Shown one piece after another: positions 1-10,910 of a stretch of 64,000 bases of DNA (position 1 is its first letter; every line of letters starts with the position of its first letter). The position numbers and the translations under genes were made by a program. Source of the DNA: Parapedobacter sp964498395 (GTDB lineage: Bacteria; Bacteroidota; Bacteroidia; Sphingobacteriales; Sphingobacteriaceae); contig CAZCHE010000003.1 of the NCBI GenBank assembly GCA_964498395.1, positions 310,001-374,000 of the forward strand, given 5' to 3'. The notes beneath the pieces were generated by a model that saw only the letters and a list, made by a program, of their open reading frames with translations, searched no databases and was not told where the DNA came from.

Positions 1-3000
1 GCGGTCCACTGGTATCGGTGGCGTGTCGTCTTCATCATCTTCCGGATCGGTCTCCGGATCCTTGTCAGGCCCCCAAACCGTGATACCATTGGTGATGGTT
101 TCCGGTGCATCCACGTCAATATCTGCCGATACGCTTAACACGATGGCACCACCCACTGCTACCTGGCCCGTTGTTGTCAATACAGCTGTATTGTCGTTAG
201 CCGTAATGGTCGCCGCACCGGCAGTGATTTCGTAATTCGTAATGGTCACCCCATCACCCGGCCGTTCCGTCAAGTTAATCGTTTTGCCAATATCAATAAC
301 CGAAGGCCCATTATTGGTCACTGTTATCGTAAAGGTGGTGCTTTCACCCGCTTTCACCCGTGCCTCATCAGCAACTTTGGTAATGCTCAGATTTGATTCG
401 CGATCTACCGGAATCGGTGGTGTATCGTCATCATCATCTTTCGGATCGGTTTCCGGATCCTTATCTGGCCCCCAGACGTCTATACCGTTCGTAATGGTTG
501 CAGGAGCATCCGCATCGACGTCTGCGGTTACCGTGATGGTAATGGTACCGCCCGTGGCAATAGCCTCGCTTGCAGTGATCGCAGCGGTATTGCCATTGCC
601 ATCAATCGTTCCGTTGCCCGAGGTCACTGCATAACCAGTGATGGTCAATCCATTGCTCGGCCGCTCACCTAATTGGATCACATCACCGCTTTGAATAGCA
701 CCCGGTCCTTCATTAGTAATGGTCAGTGTAAAACTGATGCTTTCGCCCGCGGTAGCGCGGTCGGCATCCGCGGTCTTGCTTATGGACAGTAACACCGCAC
801 AATCGTTAATCACTGGGGTTACGGCTAACCGTTCTGCACTTTCACAATCATCGCCGGTTTGGGTAGCGTAATACGTCACACCGTCTTCCAGCAGCGTTGT
901 GCCCGGCAATACGTCAGTCGATGCCGCAGATGCATACCATTTGATATCGGTACCTACCACCTGCAAGTCCGCTAACGTCATGTTGTCGGTCGCACAGAAT
1001 TCAGGGGATGCGTTATCTGTCGTTGGCGCAGGAGTTCCAGTGATGGCCACCGTCACCTCCGTGCGGTCAACGCTCTCGCAATTGTCACCCACTTGGGCCG
1101 CGTAATAAGTGCCTGCTACCAGTGCTGCGTCGGCAGCCAGTGGCGTGCCACCCGCGGCCGCACTGTACCAAATTACCTCACCATCGGCTCCGGTCGTATT
1201 CAGGTCAGCCACCGTACCACCATCGATCTCGCAGAATGTCTGCTCCAATTCCTCAAGCGCAGGCGCGGGGGTTTCGGTGATCGTCACCGCCACTTCCGTA
1301 CGGTCAACGCTCTCGCAATTGTCTCCCACTTGGGCCGCGTAATATACGCCCGTGGTCAGGGCGGCATCCAAAGCCAGTGGCGTGCCGCCCGTGGCCGCAC
1401 TGTACCAAATTACCTCACCATCGACACCGGCCGTATTCAGGTCAGCCACGGTAGCGCCATCGGTCTCGCAGAATGTCTGCTCCAATTCCTCAAGCGCAGG
1501 CGCGGGGGTCTCGGTGATCGTTACCGCCACTTCCGTGCGGTCAACGCTCTCGCAATTGTCTCCCACTTGGGCCGCGTAATAGGTGCCTGCTACCAGTGCT
1601 GCGTCGGCAGCCAGTGGCGTGCCGCCCGTGGCCGCACTATACCAGATCACCTCGCCATCGGCGCCCGTCGTATTCAGATCGGCCATGGTAGCGCCATCGG
1701 TCTCGCAGAATGTCTGTTCCAGTTCCTCAAGCGCAGGCGCGGGGGTCTCGGTGATCGTCACCGCCACTTCCGTGCGGTCAACGCTCTCGCAATTGTCTCC
1801 CACTTGGGCAGCGTAATATACGCCCGTGGTCAGTACGGCATCCAAAGCCAGCGGCGTGCCGCCCGTGGCCGCGCTGTACCAGATCACCTCACCATCGGCA
1901 CCGGCCGTATTCAGGTCAGCCACCGTAGCACCATCAATCTCGCAGAAGATTTGTTCCAGTTCCTCAAGCGCAGGCGCGGGGGTCTCGGTGATCGTCACCG
2001 CCACTTCCGTACGGTCAACGCTCTCGCAATTGTCTCCCACTTGGGCTGCGTAATATACGCCCGCGGTCAGTACGGCATCCAAAGCCAGTGGCGTGCCACC
2101 CGTGGCCGCACTGTACCAAATCACCTCGCCATCGGCGCCGGCCGTATTCAGATCGGCCACCGTAGCGCCATCGATCTCGCAGAATGTCTGTTCCAATTCC
2201 TCAAGCGCAGGAGCAGGTACCGCTACGACCGTAATACTTACGGCTACCCTCGGGCCTTCACAACCTGTGTCATTGTGGTATTGGCTAACATATACGGTAT
2301 AAACACCCGCAACTGCACTATTGACTGCAGGCACATCCACTAGCGGAGTCGTCGCAGCCTCACTCTCATAATAATTCAGTGTATGATCATCCAACGGCGT
2401 AACATTGTAAAACACATCCACGTCGTCGGGCGTTAGACATACCTCGCTATCTGTTACAACGGGAGCAACGGGCAACGCATTAACCGTAACCTCGATTTCC
2501 GTACGCTCACCTACCTCACAAGCACCGAAGCGAACCGTCTGAACATACAGCGCATGGACACCGGCCGCCAGCTCCGTGATATCAACCAAGTTGCCACCGG
2601 TAATAGCATCGTATATCAGGTAGGTCGTACAATCGTCTGGATCCGGAATCACAATATCATCGCCCTCACAAATCTCAAACGTATTATCACCATCATCACC
2701 AAGCTCCAATAATGGAATAACTCGTGTAATTTCATTAACACGCAGTTGATCTAAAACGCTGGCAACACCTCCGTATAGGATTTTGATCCGGTCAAACGGA
2801 CGATCGGCCGTATAGATAACATGGGCTTCCGAACCTCCTCCCAGCAATTCTATCCGTAAGGTCGTACCATCCTCAACAATAGGTTCACCCACAGGTGCGT
2901 CACCCAAATATGGCTGGATGGTAAAGGATCCAAGCGCAGTCACTGACAATAAACTGCCTGGGTCGGTCAGCTGAATGTGCACCTCATCACCCGCCAATCC

Positions 3001-6000
3001 CGGTGCGTTATAGCGCACTTCCAATCGAGTTTGGGCGTTAACACCTCCCACATTATTCATAACAGCATAGGTGCCATCGTCACCGTCCACCACATTTTCG
3101 GGATCAGTAACACCAATGAGTGCATTTGCGACTCCCAGTCCGCTGATTGGGTTTTCTACACCATGCAATACATCCAACACGTCGTCGTCACCGCAATCCA
3201 CGGCTCCCATTTCATGGTAGTATGCTTCATAGATGCGGGCGGTCTGCAGGAGTGATACCGCACCTTGGTAATATACTTTAACGCCAGCATATGGTACCGC
3301 TTGTCCGCTGCCATCCGCTGGGGTAAATGTATAGTCATACACATTTAGGCCGCCTGCTGCATCTAATATATTGGGCTCTACATTATGTACTGTACTGACG
3401 GTATTGCCGCTAGCATCCACGGCCACAATGCGTAATGATCCTAACGCACTTGCCACGCTGAACTGCTTTCCTAACTTCACGCTCACTGGGGTTCCCGCGG
3501 TAATCGTCGTGCCCCATTTAAGTGTTTGGTAAGTTTGACCAAATAGGCCAAGCGCGTTCACCCCTTCTGTCAATTCACTATAGGAATTGATATCGTCATC
3601 CGCGGCATTAGCTGGATTATCAATACCGCCCAATGGTATTCCAAGCAAATTGGAAACGCCATAGTCTGAGGCATCGGTTGCATACACGCGGTTGTAAACC
3701 GGTGGGCATTCACCTTCAGCATATACATTGATAATCACCGATACGGTCACCGTACAATGGTCTGGTTCCGTAATTACGGCTGTATAGGTATACGTACCAG
3801 GTGTATCAAATGTCTCGGTCGTGTTTGGATCGGCATGCTCCTGTCCATCATGGTTGTACCAAGTTACGGTTGCCGTCGGTGCAGTTATGGTTGGTAAGTC
3901 AACCGAGTTACCCACCTCAATACTGTAATTCAATGAACCCTCAACGGTGAAGTCGGGTATTGGATTTACCACTACATCGACAACAGCAGTTTCGCCGAGT
4001 GCATTTTCGCAGATGCCATCCCCTTGTACCGTTACATAAAGCGTGATGTTTTCTGCGGGATTAAACACGAGGTTCGCACCGGTGAATACCAGTTCGGTCA
4101 GGGCAGCATCCGCGTACCAATTGAATACCGGATTCGTGATTGTAGACGACGAAGCCATTAGTGAAACCACCCCGCCTTCGCACACGGCATCTTCATGACC
4201 CGTTACCTCAAGGTCACTAGCGGTAGCTCTTGGTGTGACCGCTACTACCACAGGTGCGGACACCCCGCTTACACATCCGGCTGCATTGACCGCCGCGACG
4301 GTATATGCGCCAGCTAACTCAGCAAGCAAGGTGTTACCCGTTTCGCCGATCACCTCCACGCCGTCAAGATACCATACGTAGCTATCGGCACCGACAGTGG
4401 CGGTTAATGTAGCGATCTCACCGTCACAAATCTCAATCGGCCCGTTAGGCGTAATACTTGGCGTTGACAGAAGCGGATTGACCACGATTTCAATTGCCGC
4501 GGCAGGCGTATTGAAACAATAAGCATCTGCGACGATCGTCACGTAGTAGGTTGTTGTCTCGTCGGGAGACACGTCAATACTGCTTCCGGTTTGATAAGAA
4601 CCCGTCAACGCGGGGTTAGTATACCACCTAAATTCGGGATCGGTGATGTCGACGTCAACGAGCGTAGCCGATAGCGTAACCGTTTCCCCTTCACATATTT
4701 CATCCGCCGATGCTTCCAAATCGATATTGTCAGCGTCAATAGTGGTACAATCGGTTGGCATACGGTGTTCCGCTTGCTCAGCCGTCGGATCGCCATCAGC
4801 ATCCGTAAACGCTGCTTCCGCAGTATTCACGATATCTTCACCTACCGTTAGGTCATCGACAAGTACGACAAACGTAAAGGTCTCTGTAGCCCCTACCGCC
4901 AGTGTCGCGATGTTAAATGTCAGTGTTCCTGTTCCGACCGTTCCACCACCATCATCGACAACGGTCACATCATCCGGCAGGTTATCCGTTATGACAATGT
5001 CCGTCAGGGTTTTATTACCTGTATTTTCTACCGTCAGCGTATAGGTGATTTCATTGCCGATTTCAGCTTTGCCATTACTTTCTGTGTTATTGCTGAAACC
5101 TATTTTATTGAAATCAATATCATGAATCGGATCAACAGGAATCACCGTCGGTGTACCCGGTGTGGCACCGGGATCCGGTCCTTCGGAAGGATTTTCTGGA
5201 TCGTTTGGTGGAACGGTGCCTGTACCGGGATCCGTTTCGTCCGTTTTCACCAAAGCCACATTGCTGATTTCGGTTACGGCAGACAGATCTTCATCGACCG
5301 TTACATGGAAACTGACAGACACAGTTTCCCCAAAGGCTACATTTATACCCGTAAACGTCACTGTCGTTCCATCTGAACTGCCGCCAGATATATACGTGGT
5401 ACCCTCGGGGATATCATCTTCCACGATCAAGCCTTCCAAATCCTGGTTACTGTCGTTCCGGATGTATATGGTATAGGTGACCGTTTCCCCGCCACTTACC
5501 GAATGAGTAGACGTACCGTCCGTTATCGTATAGCCCTTCCACGCCGTGACGTCAGTGGTATGGTCTACCGGTATATCCGTGCCTGTATCGCCACTATCAT
5601 CCGGATCAGTCGGATTCTCGTTGTCAACTGGCGGGAATGTTTCGCTGCCCGGGTCGTCCTCATTGGCCTTCACCAAGGCCACGTTGCTGATTTCAGTTAC
5701 ATCCGTCAGGTTTTCATCGACGGTGACCGAGAAGCTGACGGTGATTTCGCCATTTAAGGGGATGTCAATGCCTTCCCAAGTAATCACACCGTCCGATTCC
5801 GTACCGCCATCGGAGATGGATGATGCTACCAATGTCGTATGGTCGGGGATTTCATCAGTGATGATGGAACCCGTCATTGGAATGGTTCCGGTGTTCCGTA
5901 CATGGATGGTATATTCCACGGTTTCGCCACCGCTTACGGAAGTCAGGGTCGGATCCCCATCGATTTCGAAACTTTTCCAACCGATAAATTCGGGTGCCTC

Positions 6001-9000
6001 GCAGTCGGGAAGCACATGGAAAAGCTGTACGTTCGGTGCGACGCCTATACCCAGCAAGGAACTTAGCCGAACGGCGATTTCATCGACCGCCACTCCCGGC
6101 GCTAGGGTAAGGTCAGTAGCCTCCCCGTTGTTCAGCAAGTCAACGACGTTAACCCCCACAAAGGCCTGCTCGAAGTCTGCTAAATACACCTCCTCATTAT
6201 CCAAATAACCGATGATATGCAGCGCCCCCAATAACTCCGTACTCAATGTACCTGCCCCTACCTGTAGGCGAACACGGATAGCCGTATGTTCTGCTGTTGC
6301 TTTATTAAGCTGGATGTTTTGCTGGATGGAGCCTGCCAAAGACAAATTACCCAAGCTAAGGGTAGAGAAATTGGACGTGTTCTCGTCGATTGCCCAAAAG
6401 GCATTTTCGACGCCTGCGCCTGTTCCCAATAATTCGACATTGAGGCCAGTGCCGGCAAACGATGTAGAGAAAGGTACCGCACAGTCGATTTCATCGACAG
6501 GTGTATTACACATACCATACACGTTCAGGTGACCCTCGGAAGAAAGTGGGCCAAGCAATGCAGTCGTATGGTCTTCCAATCGGATCGATTGGTAATCGGC
6601 ATCCGGGGTGATCGCCAAATAATACCGGCCAATCCTGTCCTGCACAATTCGGACTTGGGCATCGAAATTGGCACTTTCATCTGCAAAGCCATTCAAGCTG
6701 GTACGAGTCAACAGTTCATTGCCATCCCCATCTTTCACGATGACGTTGAAGTAATGGTTACCCAGTACCCCCACCTCAATCAAATCACCCAGAAACCCAC
6801 CCAGTGAACCGCCCAATAAAGCGTCCAGGATTCCCTCGTCATAGCTGATTCGGATATAGGAAGTCGTGCCGGCTGGTTTCTCCGTCTCGTAGCCGAGTTC
6901 CAAATGACCGGAATAGGCACCGATACCGATCACGAGTCCCGCATCAGACCGAATGGTTGCATAGCTGTTATGATTACCGTCGATCAGGTTCTGGATGTCA
7001 TCCACATACTCCCCACTGATGACGACATCAGCGCAATCCTCAAACGGGGGTTGTTCGAATTCCGGATCAGGGCAATCTTCTGAAATCCGGTATACTCCAT
7101 ACAGTCTCACGGGGCTTCCCACGCCGACTGCAGCTACCGAACCCAATTCCAACCGAACGCGGTCGTACTCCACACCCGGCTCAAACTCAATGCCCACGAT
7201 ACCGCCAGTATTCAACAGACCCAGTAGGTCTAGATTGTTAATCAAGCCTTGCGAAATCGTAGCATCGAATACCTCTTCATCTCCATTGAACAAATATACC
7301 CGATAAGCTCCTAAAATATCGGCATTGACAAGCGTTTCCGGCACCTGAAGGCGCAGCCTGACGTTGTCTGTCGCTGCTGCTTTTGTTTTGTAATAGATGT
7401 CTTGGTATATCGTTGTTCCAATTGCCGCAGTGCCCAAGCTCAGTTCGGCGTAGTTGGAATTGTTGTCGTCTATGGCATATTGCGGATTCGTCACGCCTGC
7501 CCCGCCAACACCGAGGATATCCGCTGAAAGCCCGGTTCCATCAAACGAGGTGAATGTGGCTTGCTCACAGGCATCAAACTCCGTCTCACGGCACATGCCA
7601 TATACATTCATCGTGGTCGTCGCATCCAGCCCCAACAATGCGGTATTCCGCAAAGTAATCCGTACGGATTGATAAGCCTCGTCAGCCGTAAACGCGATAT
7701 AATAACGCCCTACTTTGTCTTGTACGATCCGGACATTATCGGTACCGAATCCGCCGATACCAGATGCATTGTAAATCTCAGCATTTGCTGCGTCGCGTAC
7801 AGAAATGTCAAAATAATGGTTGCCAAACAGTAGCAAGCCACCCAAATCAGCGATAAATTCACCGAGGCTACCCGCCACCAATGCATCCAATAACTCCTCA
7901 TCCTCCAAATCGATGCGCACATAGGACATCTCCCGTGCGGCCAGGGGCTCGTCGTAACTGAGCTCGATAAAGCCATCATATCCGCCCAGTCCCAACGCCA
8001 CACCTGAGCCGGCCGCCACGATCGCATACGTATCGTGGTTGCCATCAACGGCGTTGTAAGCAAAGTTGACGTTTTCAAACTCGCCAAGCGCCACCCCGCA
8101 ATCCGGGTCATTGAACGGTGACTCCGTTACCGGAGGGGTTGGCAGCGGATTGGGATCGGGGCAGGTACCATCCAGCGTAAAGCGTTTGACGCTGTATACA
8201 CGCAGCGGTTGGTTAAATAGGCTGAGATCTACCAGCGTACTTAACCCGATAGCTACTCGATCAAATTCCCTTCCCGGTCCGATGGGAATCGTGACCACAT
8301 TGTTGGTGCTCAGCAGCCCCAGCACATCCAGACCGGCAACCATGCCATTTTGGAGGCGTTGCGAATAGACCAGTTCATCACCGTTATAAGCCCGAATCTC
8401 GATATTACCTAGCAATTGGACATCTAGTGTGCTTCCATTGTCAACACCAAGTTTTACCTTAAAGTAATCCGCAGGGGATGACAAGGTGTGGAAGTCTACG
8501 AATTGGAATACGCTGGCATCGACACCAGCAGCACCGATGGAGATTTCGGAATACGTATTATCATCTTCGACAGCCTCGGAATCGTCATCGATGGCCAAGT
8601 GCGCATTTTGCACACCGGCTCCCGCTACACCCAATAAATCCAGGCTGATACCGCTAGATTCCGAGTAGGTTGCGAACGCCTGCTCACAGTCATCTGAACC
8701 TGTAGCCATGCAGGCGTGGTATACGTTCATATTGCGGAATTCGCCCAGCCCCAGAATTGCACCAAGGCTTTCGGTGATCCGGATGCTATTATATGCCGCA
8801 CCAGGCGTGACCGCTACATAATAATGGCCATTTTTATCCTGAACGATTTTAACCGGTTGGTTGAAGAAGCCGTTGTTACTGGCCGCTTCGAGTACCGGGG
8901 TACCTGCATTTTTAGCTTCAACCGTGAAGTAGTGGCTACCGAAAAGAACATTATCAACAACTCCACCTAACAGCTGCCCGACAGTGCCGTCAAGTAAGCC

Positions 9001-10461
9001 TAACAACACCTCCTCGTCAAAATCAATTCGGATATAGGTGGTCGTACCCGCAGTGCGCTGATCAAAGCCCAATTCGATAAAGCCATCGTAAGCGCCGATA
9101 CCAACCGCAAGTCCTGAGCTGGCTTCCAATGTCGTATACGTATCGTTATTGCCATCCACTGCGTTATAAGGGAAGTTAGCATGGTCAAAGTCGATGACGG
9201 TTCCCTCACAATCACTAACGCTAAGCATCGGATCGGTAGAGTCAGGTGTTGGAAGTGGATCTGGGTCGATACAAGTAAGTGGTGAGTCCCCTGAGCCGTA
9301 CCGCTCTATGCTGTAGATATTAAGCGGGGAACTTGCCAATGAAGCACCTAACAAATTATTCATCCCGACAGAAATCCGGTCAAAAGCCACTCCGGGGCCA
9401 AAAGTCAACGTCACGGGTTGACCCAATTGTAGTAAATCCAACAAATCCAAGTTATTAATCAACGCACTTTGAAACATTGTAGAAAAAACCTCTTCGTTCC
9501 CGTTGTATGCTTTGATCTCATAATTACCCAACACTCCCAAGTTCAGTACCCCTCCATCTATTGCAAGGGTCACTTTGAAATAGTCTTGTGGTGCCGAAAG
9601 ACCATGGTAATAGAAGGTCTGGTGTACGGCAGATCCCACCGAAACCGACAGGTTTCCAAAACTTACTTGTGAAAAAGTAGTTGAATTACCGTCGATAGCG
9701 TTAGCTGGATTAGCAACTAATGGGGTATTAAGTACATTTAGATTCACTCCGGTAGCGCTACCTTCATCGGCATAGGTGGCCAAACCACAAGTAAAATCGT
9801 TTGATTTAAATGCGTAATAGACATTCAAATCATAACGGACTAAGTCCACGACGGGAACATCTGCTGGAATATTCAGGTTTATCCTTACGGAATTATATGT
9901 TGCGGTCGAAGAGGGAGTCACCGCAATATAGCGACTTCCATCCGCTGCAACCAGCGAATGGGTGATCACTGCTCCACTAAGCTCTGTACCCACATTTCCA
10001 CTCGCACTCCCATCCGTTGCGCCCGTATAGACATTAGCCGTGACCCCTTCCCCATCGAGCCCCAACAGCCCTAGCACCCCTAAACTAATACCTGTCGCAT
10101 CCAAATCGGATATCTTTATAAACGTAGTTGTACCTGGAGCTAGTTCTTCTTCAAACTTCAACTGGATGTACGCACCACCGCCCGACACCGGTACTAATAC
10201 TGCAACTTGTTGCGCCCTTAATTGGGCCCATTGTGTTTCTAGATCATTAGCAGCAAATAAAGGATTAGTAACCCCGGCGGCGCCAGCCCCTAGCAATCCT
10301 CTTGGAATCACACCAGAATTTGGCGTCCAAGTTGCATAAGTAGGAGACTGCCCATACACCCCCATCCATCCGGATGCAAACAACACCATGCAGGGAAGGA
10401 CCAAGTAACTAACAATAAAACGCAAAAAAGAAAATTTCTGAAAAGTAGTTGATGCTTCCAT
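1..10461 (-). CDS. Giant secreted multi-domain adhesin-like protein (C-terminus off window)
   Basis: The frame reads from the ATG at 10461 to the left edge (at least 3,487 codons). I saw no stop in the stretches I translated. Residues 1-38 form a long signal peptide (hydrophobic 14-32, ending near VYGQ). Next come alternating beta-rich modules of about 180 residues with AIDDN or AVDGN motifs (roughly 10300-6000), three DUF11-type domains (about 5990-4770), Ig/PKD-like domains (about 4760-3720), and one more module pair (about 3715-2700). Then come Ig-like domains that include five tandem 79-residue copies. The visible end is DUF11 repeats of 133 residues joined by acidic linkers such as DPETDPEDDEDD. 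Proteins of this build in Bacteroidota are usually exported by the type IX system through a CHU_C domain, which would lie outside the window. Role as a surface adhesin is inferred. Confidence 0.85.
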   Translation of the reverse strand, partial: MEASTTFQKFSFLRFIVSYLVLPCMVLFASGWMGVYGQSPTYATWTPNSGVIPRGLLGAGAAGVTNPLFAANDLETQWAQLRAQQVAVLVPVSGGGAYIQLKFEEELAPGTTTFIKISDLDATGISLGVLGLLGLDGEGVTANVYTGATDGSASGNVGTELSGAVITHSLVAADGSRYIAVTPSSTATYNSVRINLNIPADVPVVDLVRYDLNVYYAFKSNDFTCGLATYADEGSATGVNLNVLNTPLVANPANAIDGNSTTFSQVSFGNLSVSVGSAVHQTFYYHGLSAPQDYFKVTLAIDGGVLNLGVLGNYEIKAYNGNEEVFSTMFQSALINNLDLLDLLQLGQPVTLTFGPGVAFDRISVGMNNLLGASLASSPLNIYSIERYGSGDSPLTCIDPDPLPTPDSTDPMLSVSDCEGTVIDFDHANFPYNAVDGNNDTYTTLEASSGLAVGIGAYDGFIELGFDQRTAGTTTYIRIDFDEEVLLGLLDGTVGQLLGGVVDNVLFGSHYFTVEAKNAGTPVLEAASNNGFFNQPVKIVQDKNGHYYVAVTPGAAYNSIRITESLGAILGLGEFRNMNVYHACMATGSDDCEQAFATYSESSGISLDLLGVAGAGVQNAHLAIDDDSEAVEDDNTYSEISIGAAGVDASVFQFVDFHTLSSPADYFKVKLGVDNGSTLDVQLLGNIEIRAYNGDELVYSQRLQNGMVAGLDVLGLLSTNNVVTIPIGPGREFDRVAIGLSTLVDLSLFNQPLRVYSVKRFTLDGTCPDPNPLPTPPVTESPFNDPDCGVALGEFENVNFAYNAVDGNHDTYAIVAAGSGVALGLGGYDGFIELSYDEPLAAREMSYVRIDLEDEELLDALVAGSLGEFIADLGGLLLFGNHYFDISVRDAANAEIYNASGIGGFGTDNVRIVQDKVGRYYIAFTADEAYQSVRITLRNTALLGLDATTTMNVYGMCRETEFDACEQATFTSFDGTGLSADILGVGGAGVTNPQYAIDDNNSNYAELSLGTAAIGTTIYQDIYYKTKAAATDNVRLRLQVPETLVNADILGAYRVYLFNGDEEVFDATISQGLINNLDLLGLLNTGGIVGIEFEPGVEYDRVRLELGSVAAVGVGSPVRLYGVYRISEDCPDPEFEQPPFEDCADVVISGEYVDDIQNLIDGNHNSYATIRSDAGLVIGIGAYSGHLELGYETEKPAGTTSYIRISYDEGILDALLGGSLGGFLGDLIEVGVLGNHYFNVIVKDGDGNELLTRTSLNGFADESANFDAQVRIVQDRIGRYYLAITPDADYQSIRLEDHTTALLGPLSSEGHLNVYGMCNTPVDEIDCAVPFSTSFAGTGLNVELLGTGAGVENAFWAIDENTSNFSTLSLGNLSLAGSIQQNIQLNKATAEHTAIRVRLQVGAGTLSTELLGALHIIGYLDNEEVYLADFEQAFVGVNVVDLLNNGEATDLTLAPGVAVDEIAVRLSSLLGIGVAPNVQLFHVLPDCEAPEFIGWKSFEIDGDPTLTSVSGGETVEYTIHVRNTGTIPMTGSIITDEIPDHTTLVASSISDGGTESDGVITWEGIDIPLNGEITVSFSVTVDENLTDVTEISNVALVKANEDDPGSETFPPVDNENPTDPDDSGDTGTDIPVDHTTDVTAWKGYTITDGTSTHSVSGGETVTYTIYIRNDSNQDLEGLIVEDDIPEGTTYISGGSSDGTTVTFTGINVAFGETVSVSFHVTVDEDLSAVTEISNVALVKTDETDPGTGTVPPNDPENPSEGPDPGATPGTPTVIPVDPIHDIDFNKIGFSNNTESNGKAEIGNEITYTLTVENTGNKTLTDIVITDNLPDDVTVVDDGGGTVGTGTLTFNIATLAVGATETFTFVVLVDDLTVGEDIVNTAEAAFTDADGDPTAEQAEHRMPTDCTTIDADNIDLEASADEICEGETVTLSATLVDVDITDPEFRWYTNPALTGSYQTGSSIDVSPDETTTYYVTIVADAYCFNTPAAAIEIVVNPLLSTPSITPNGPIEICDGEIATLTATVGADSYVWYLDGVEVIGETGNTLLAELAGAYTVAAVNAAGCVSGVSAPVVVAVTPRATASDLEVTGHEDAVCEGGVVSLMASSSTITNPVFNWYADAALTELVFTGANLVFNPAENITLYVTVQGDGICENALGETAVVDVVVNPIPDFTVEGSLNYSIEVGNSVDLPTITAPTATVTWYNHDGQEHADPNTTETFDTPGTYTYTAVITEPDHCTVTVSVIINVYAEGECPPVYNRVYATDASDYGVSNLLGIPLGGIDNPANAADDDINSYSELTEGVNALGLFGQTYQTLKWGTTITAGTPVSVKLGKQFSVASALGSLRIVAVDASGNTVSTVHNVEPNILDAAGGLNVYDYTFTPADGSGQAVPYAGVKVYYQGAVSLLQTARIYEAYYHEMGAVDCGDDDVLDVLHGVENPISGLGVANALIGVTDPENVVDGDDGTYAVMNNVGGVNAQTRLEVRYNAPGLAGDEVHIQLTDPGSLLSVTALGSFTIQPYLGDAPVGEPIVEDGTTLRIELLGGGSEAHVIYTADRPFDRIKILYGGVASVLDQLRVNEITRVIPLLELGDDGDNTFEICEGDDIVIPDPDDCTTYLIYDAITGGNLVDITELAAGVHALYVQTVRFGACEVGERTEIEVTVNALPVAPVVTDSEVCLTPDDVDVFYNVTPLDDHTLNYYESEAATTPLVDVPAVNSAVAGVYTVYVSQYHNDTGCEGPRVAVSITVVAVPAPALEELEQTFCEIDGATVADLNTAGADGEVIWYSAATGGTPLALDAVLTAGVYYAAQVGDNCESVDRTEVAVTITETPAPALEELEQIFCEIDGATVADLNTAGADGEVIWYSAATGGTPLALDAVLTTGVYYAAQVGDNCESVDRTEVAVTITETPAPALEELEQTFCETDGATMADLNTTGADGEVIWYSAATGGTPLAADAALVAGTYYAAQVGDNCESVDRTEVAVTITETPAPALEELEQTFCETDGATVADLNTAGVDGEVIWYSAATGGTPLALDAALTTGVYYAAQVGDNCESVDRTEVAVTITETPAPALEELEQTFCEIDGGTVADLNTTGADGEVIWYSAAAGGTPLAADAALVAGTYYAAQVGDNCESVDRTEVTVAITGTPAPTTDNASPEFCATDNMTLADLQVVGTDIKWYASAASTDVLPGTTLLEDGVTYYATQTGDDCESAERLAVTPVINDCAVLLSISKTADADRATAGESISFTLTITNEGPGAIQSGDVIQLGERPSNGLTITGYAVTSGNGTIDGNGNTAAITASEAIATGGTITITVTADVDADAPATITNGIDVWGPDKDPETDPKDDDDDTPPIPVDRESNLSITKVADEARVKAGESTTFTITVTNNGPSVIDIGKTINLTERPGDGVTITNYEITAGAATITANDNTAVLTTTGQVAVGGAIVLSVSADIDVDAPETITNGITVWGPDKDPETDPEDDEDDTPPIPVDR
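1030..2215 (-). repeat. Five tandem 237-bp repeats (79-residue Ig-like domains)
   Basis: The marker ctcgca starts at 1075, 1312, 1549, 1786 and 2023, an exact period of 237 bp. Each copy encodes a domain with the blocks FCE-DGATVADLNT, VIWYSAATGGTPL and YYAAQVGDNCESV. This resembles the CHU_C-associated Ig-like family. Copies differ mainly at third positions and at a few residues, which suggests recent expansion or gene conversion. Assembly copy number could be wrong here. Confidence 0.9.
6000..10300 (-). repeat. About 1.1-kb repeats of paired beta-rich modules in the giant protein
   Basis: The block NAVDGN(N/H)DTY or its variant recurs at about 9150, 8040 and 6970, so the unit is 1.07-1.11 kb (about 360 residues). 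Each unit pairs a module containing GTTTYIRIDFDEE-like and VRIVQDK-GRYYIA blocks with one containing AIDD-N-Y-E-S-G and EFDRV-blocks. A degenerate pair also lies at about 3715-2700. I do not recognise the family. The spacing and alternation are seen directly. Confidence 0.75.
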
Positions 10462-10835
10462 AGATGGTGGATTTAGTAGATAAAATGTTTTCTTTTCGAG
10501 TAACGATTCGTAATGTGTATGCTTGTTATGGCATCAATGATTCCGTCACAAGACGGCACTTGTTTTTCTAATTAGGCTAGTGATCCCTCCGGAATACACC
10601 GGTTCTTTCACTCAAATGATATCTTAAAGGATGAGGGCCGGCTAACGGTGTCACGAAAAGCCCTATCTTCAAAGAACGGTATGGTTGTTGTACTTGAATA
10701 CCTGGTAGATGTATTAGCTGTTTCCTAGGGAACGTGCCCTTCGGAAGTGTCTGATTTAGCGAGCTACACATCCTATCATAATACGCTACCAGCCTCAATC
10801 CCTCGTGTAATTACCCTTCCATAACCGTCTTAAGG

Positions 10836-10843
10836 CAAAGATA
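10836..10843 (-). promoter_or_regulatory. Promoter -7 element of the giant adhesin (TATCTTTG)
   Basis: It is an exact TAnnTTTG match on the minus strand, the primary sigma element of Bacteroidota. It lies 375 bp upstream of the start, implying a long leader. It lies 22 bp downstream of a direct-repeat motif at 10866-10882. Confidence 0.55.
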
Positions 10844-10865
10844 ACTGAGCGGTTCATCCGAATCG

Positions 10866-10910
10866 TTGTTCACTATATTCATTTTATGACCCCTTGTTCA
10901 TTTTGTTCAT
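10866..10910 (-). promoter_or_regulatory. Two copies of an ATGAA-type direct-repeat motif
   Basis: On the minus strand 10910-10894 reads ATGAACAAAATGAACAA and 10882-10866 reads ATGAATATAGTGAACAA, offset by 28 bp. Each is a 9-bp-period direct repeat. A copy also precedes the secreted cluster at 26684-26700. A role as activator site is inferred. Confidence 0.45.

Noticed and set aside
1030..2215. A regularly spaced repeat array that might be a CRISPR
   Set aside because: The period is 237 bp, units are coding and similar throughout, and there are no unique spacers.
1093..2343. A 416-residue plus-strand frame in the tandem repeat region
   Set aside because: It is the antisense shadow of the repeated domains of the giant minus-strand protein.
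10577..10798. A 73-residue minus-strand frame in the adhesin leader
   Set aside because: No recognisable composition, motif or start context.
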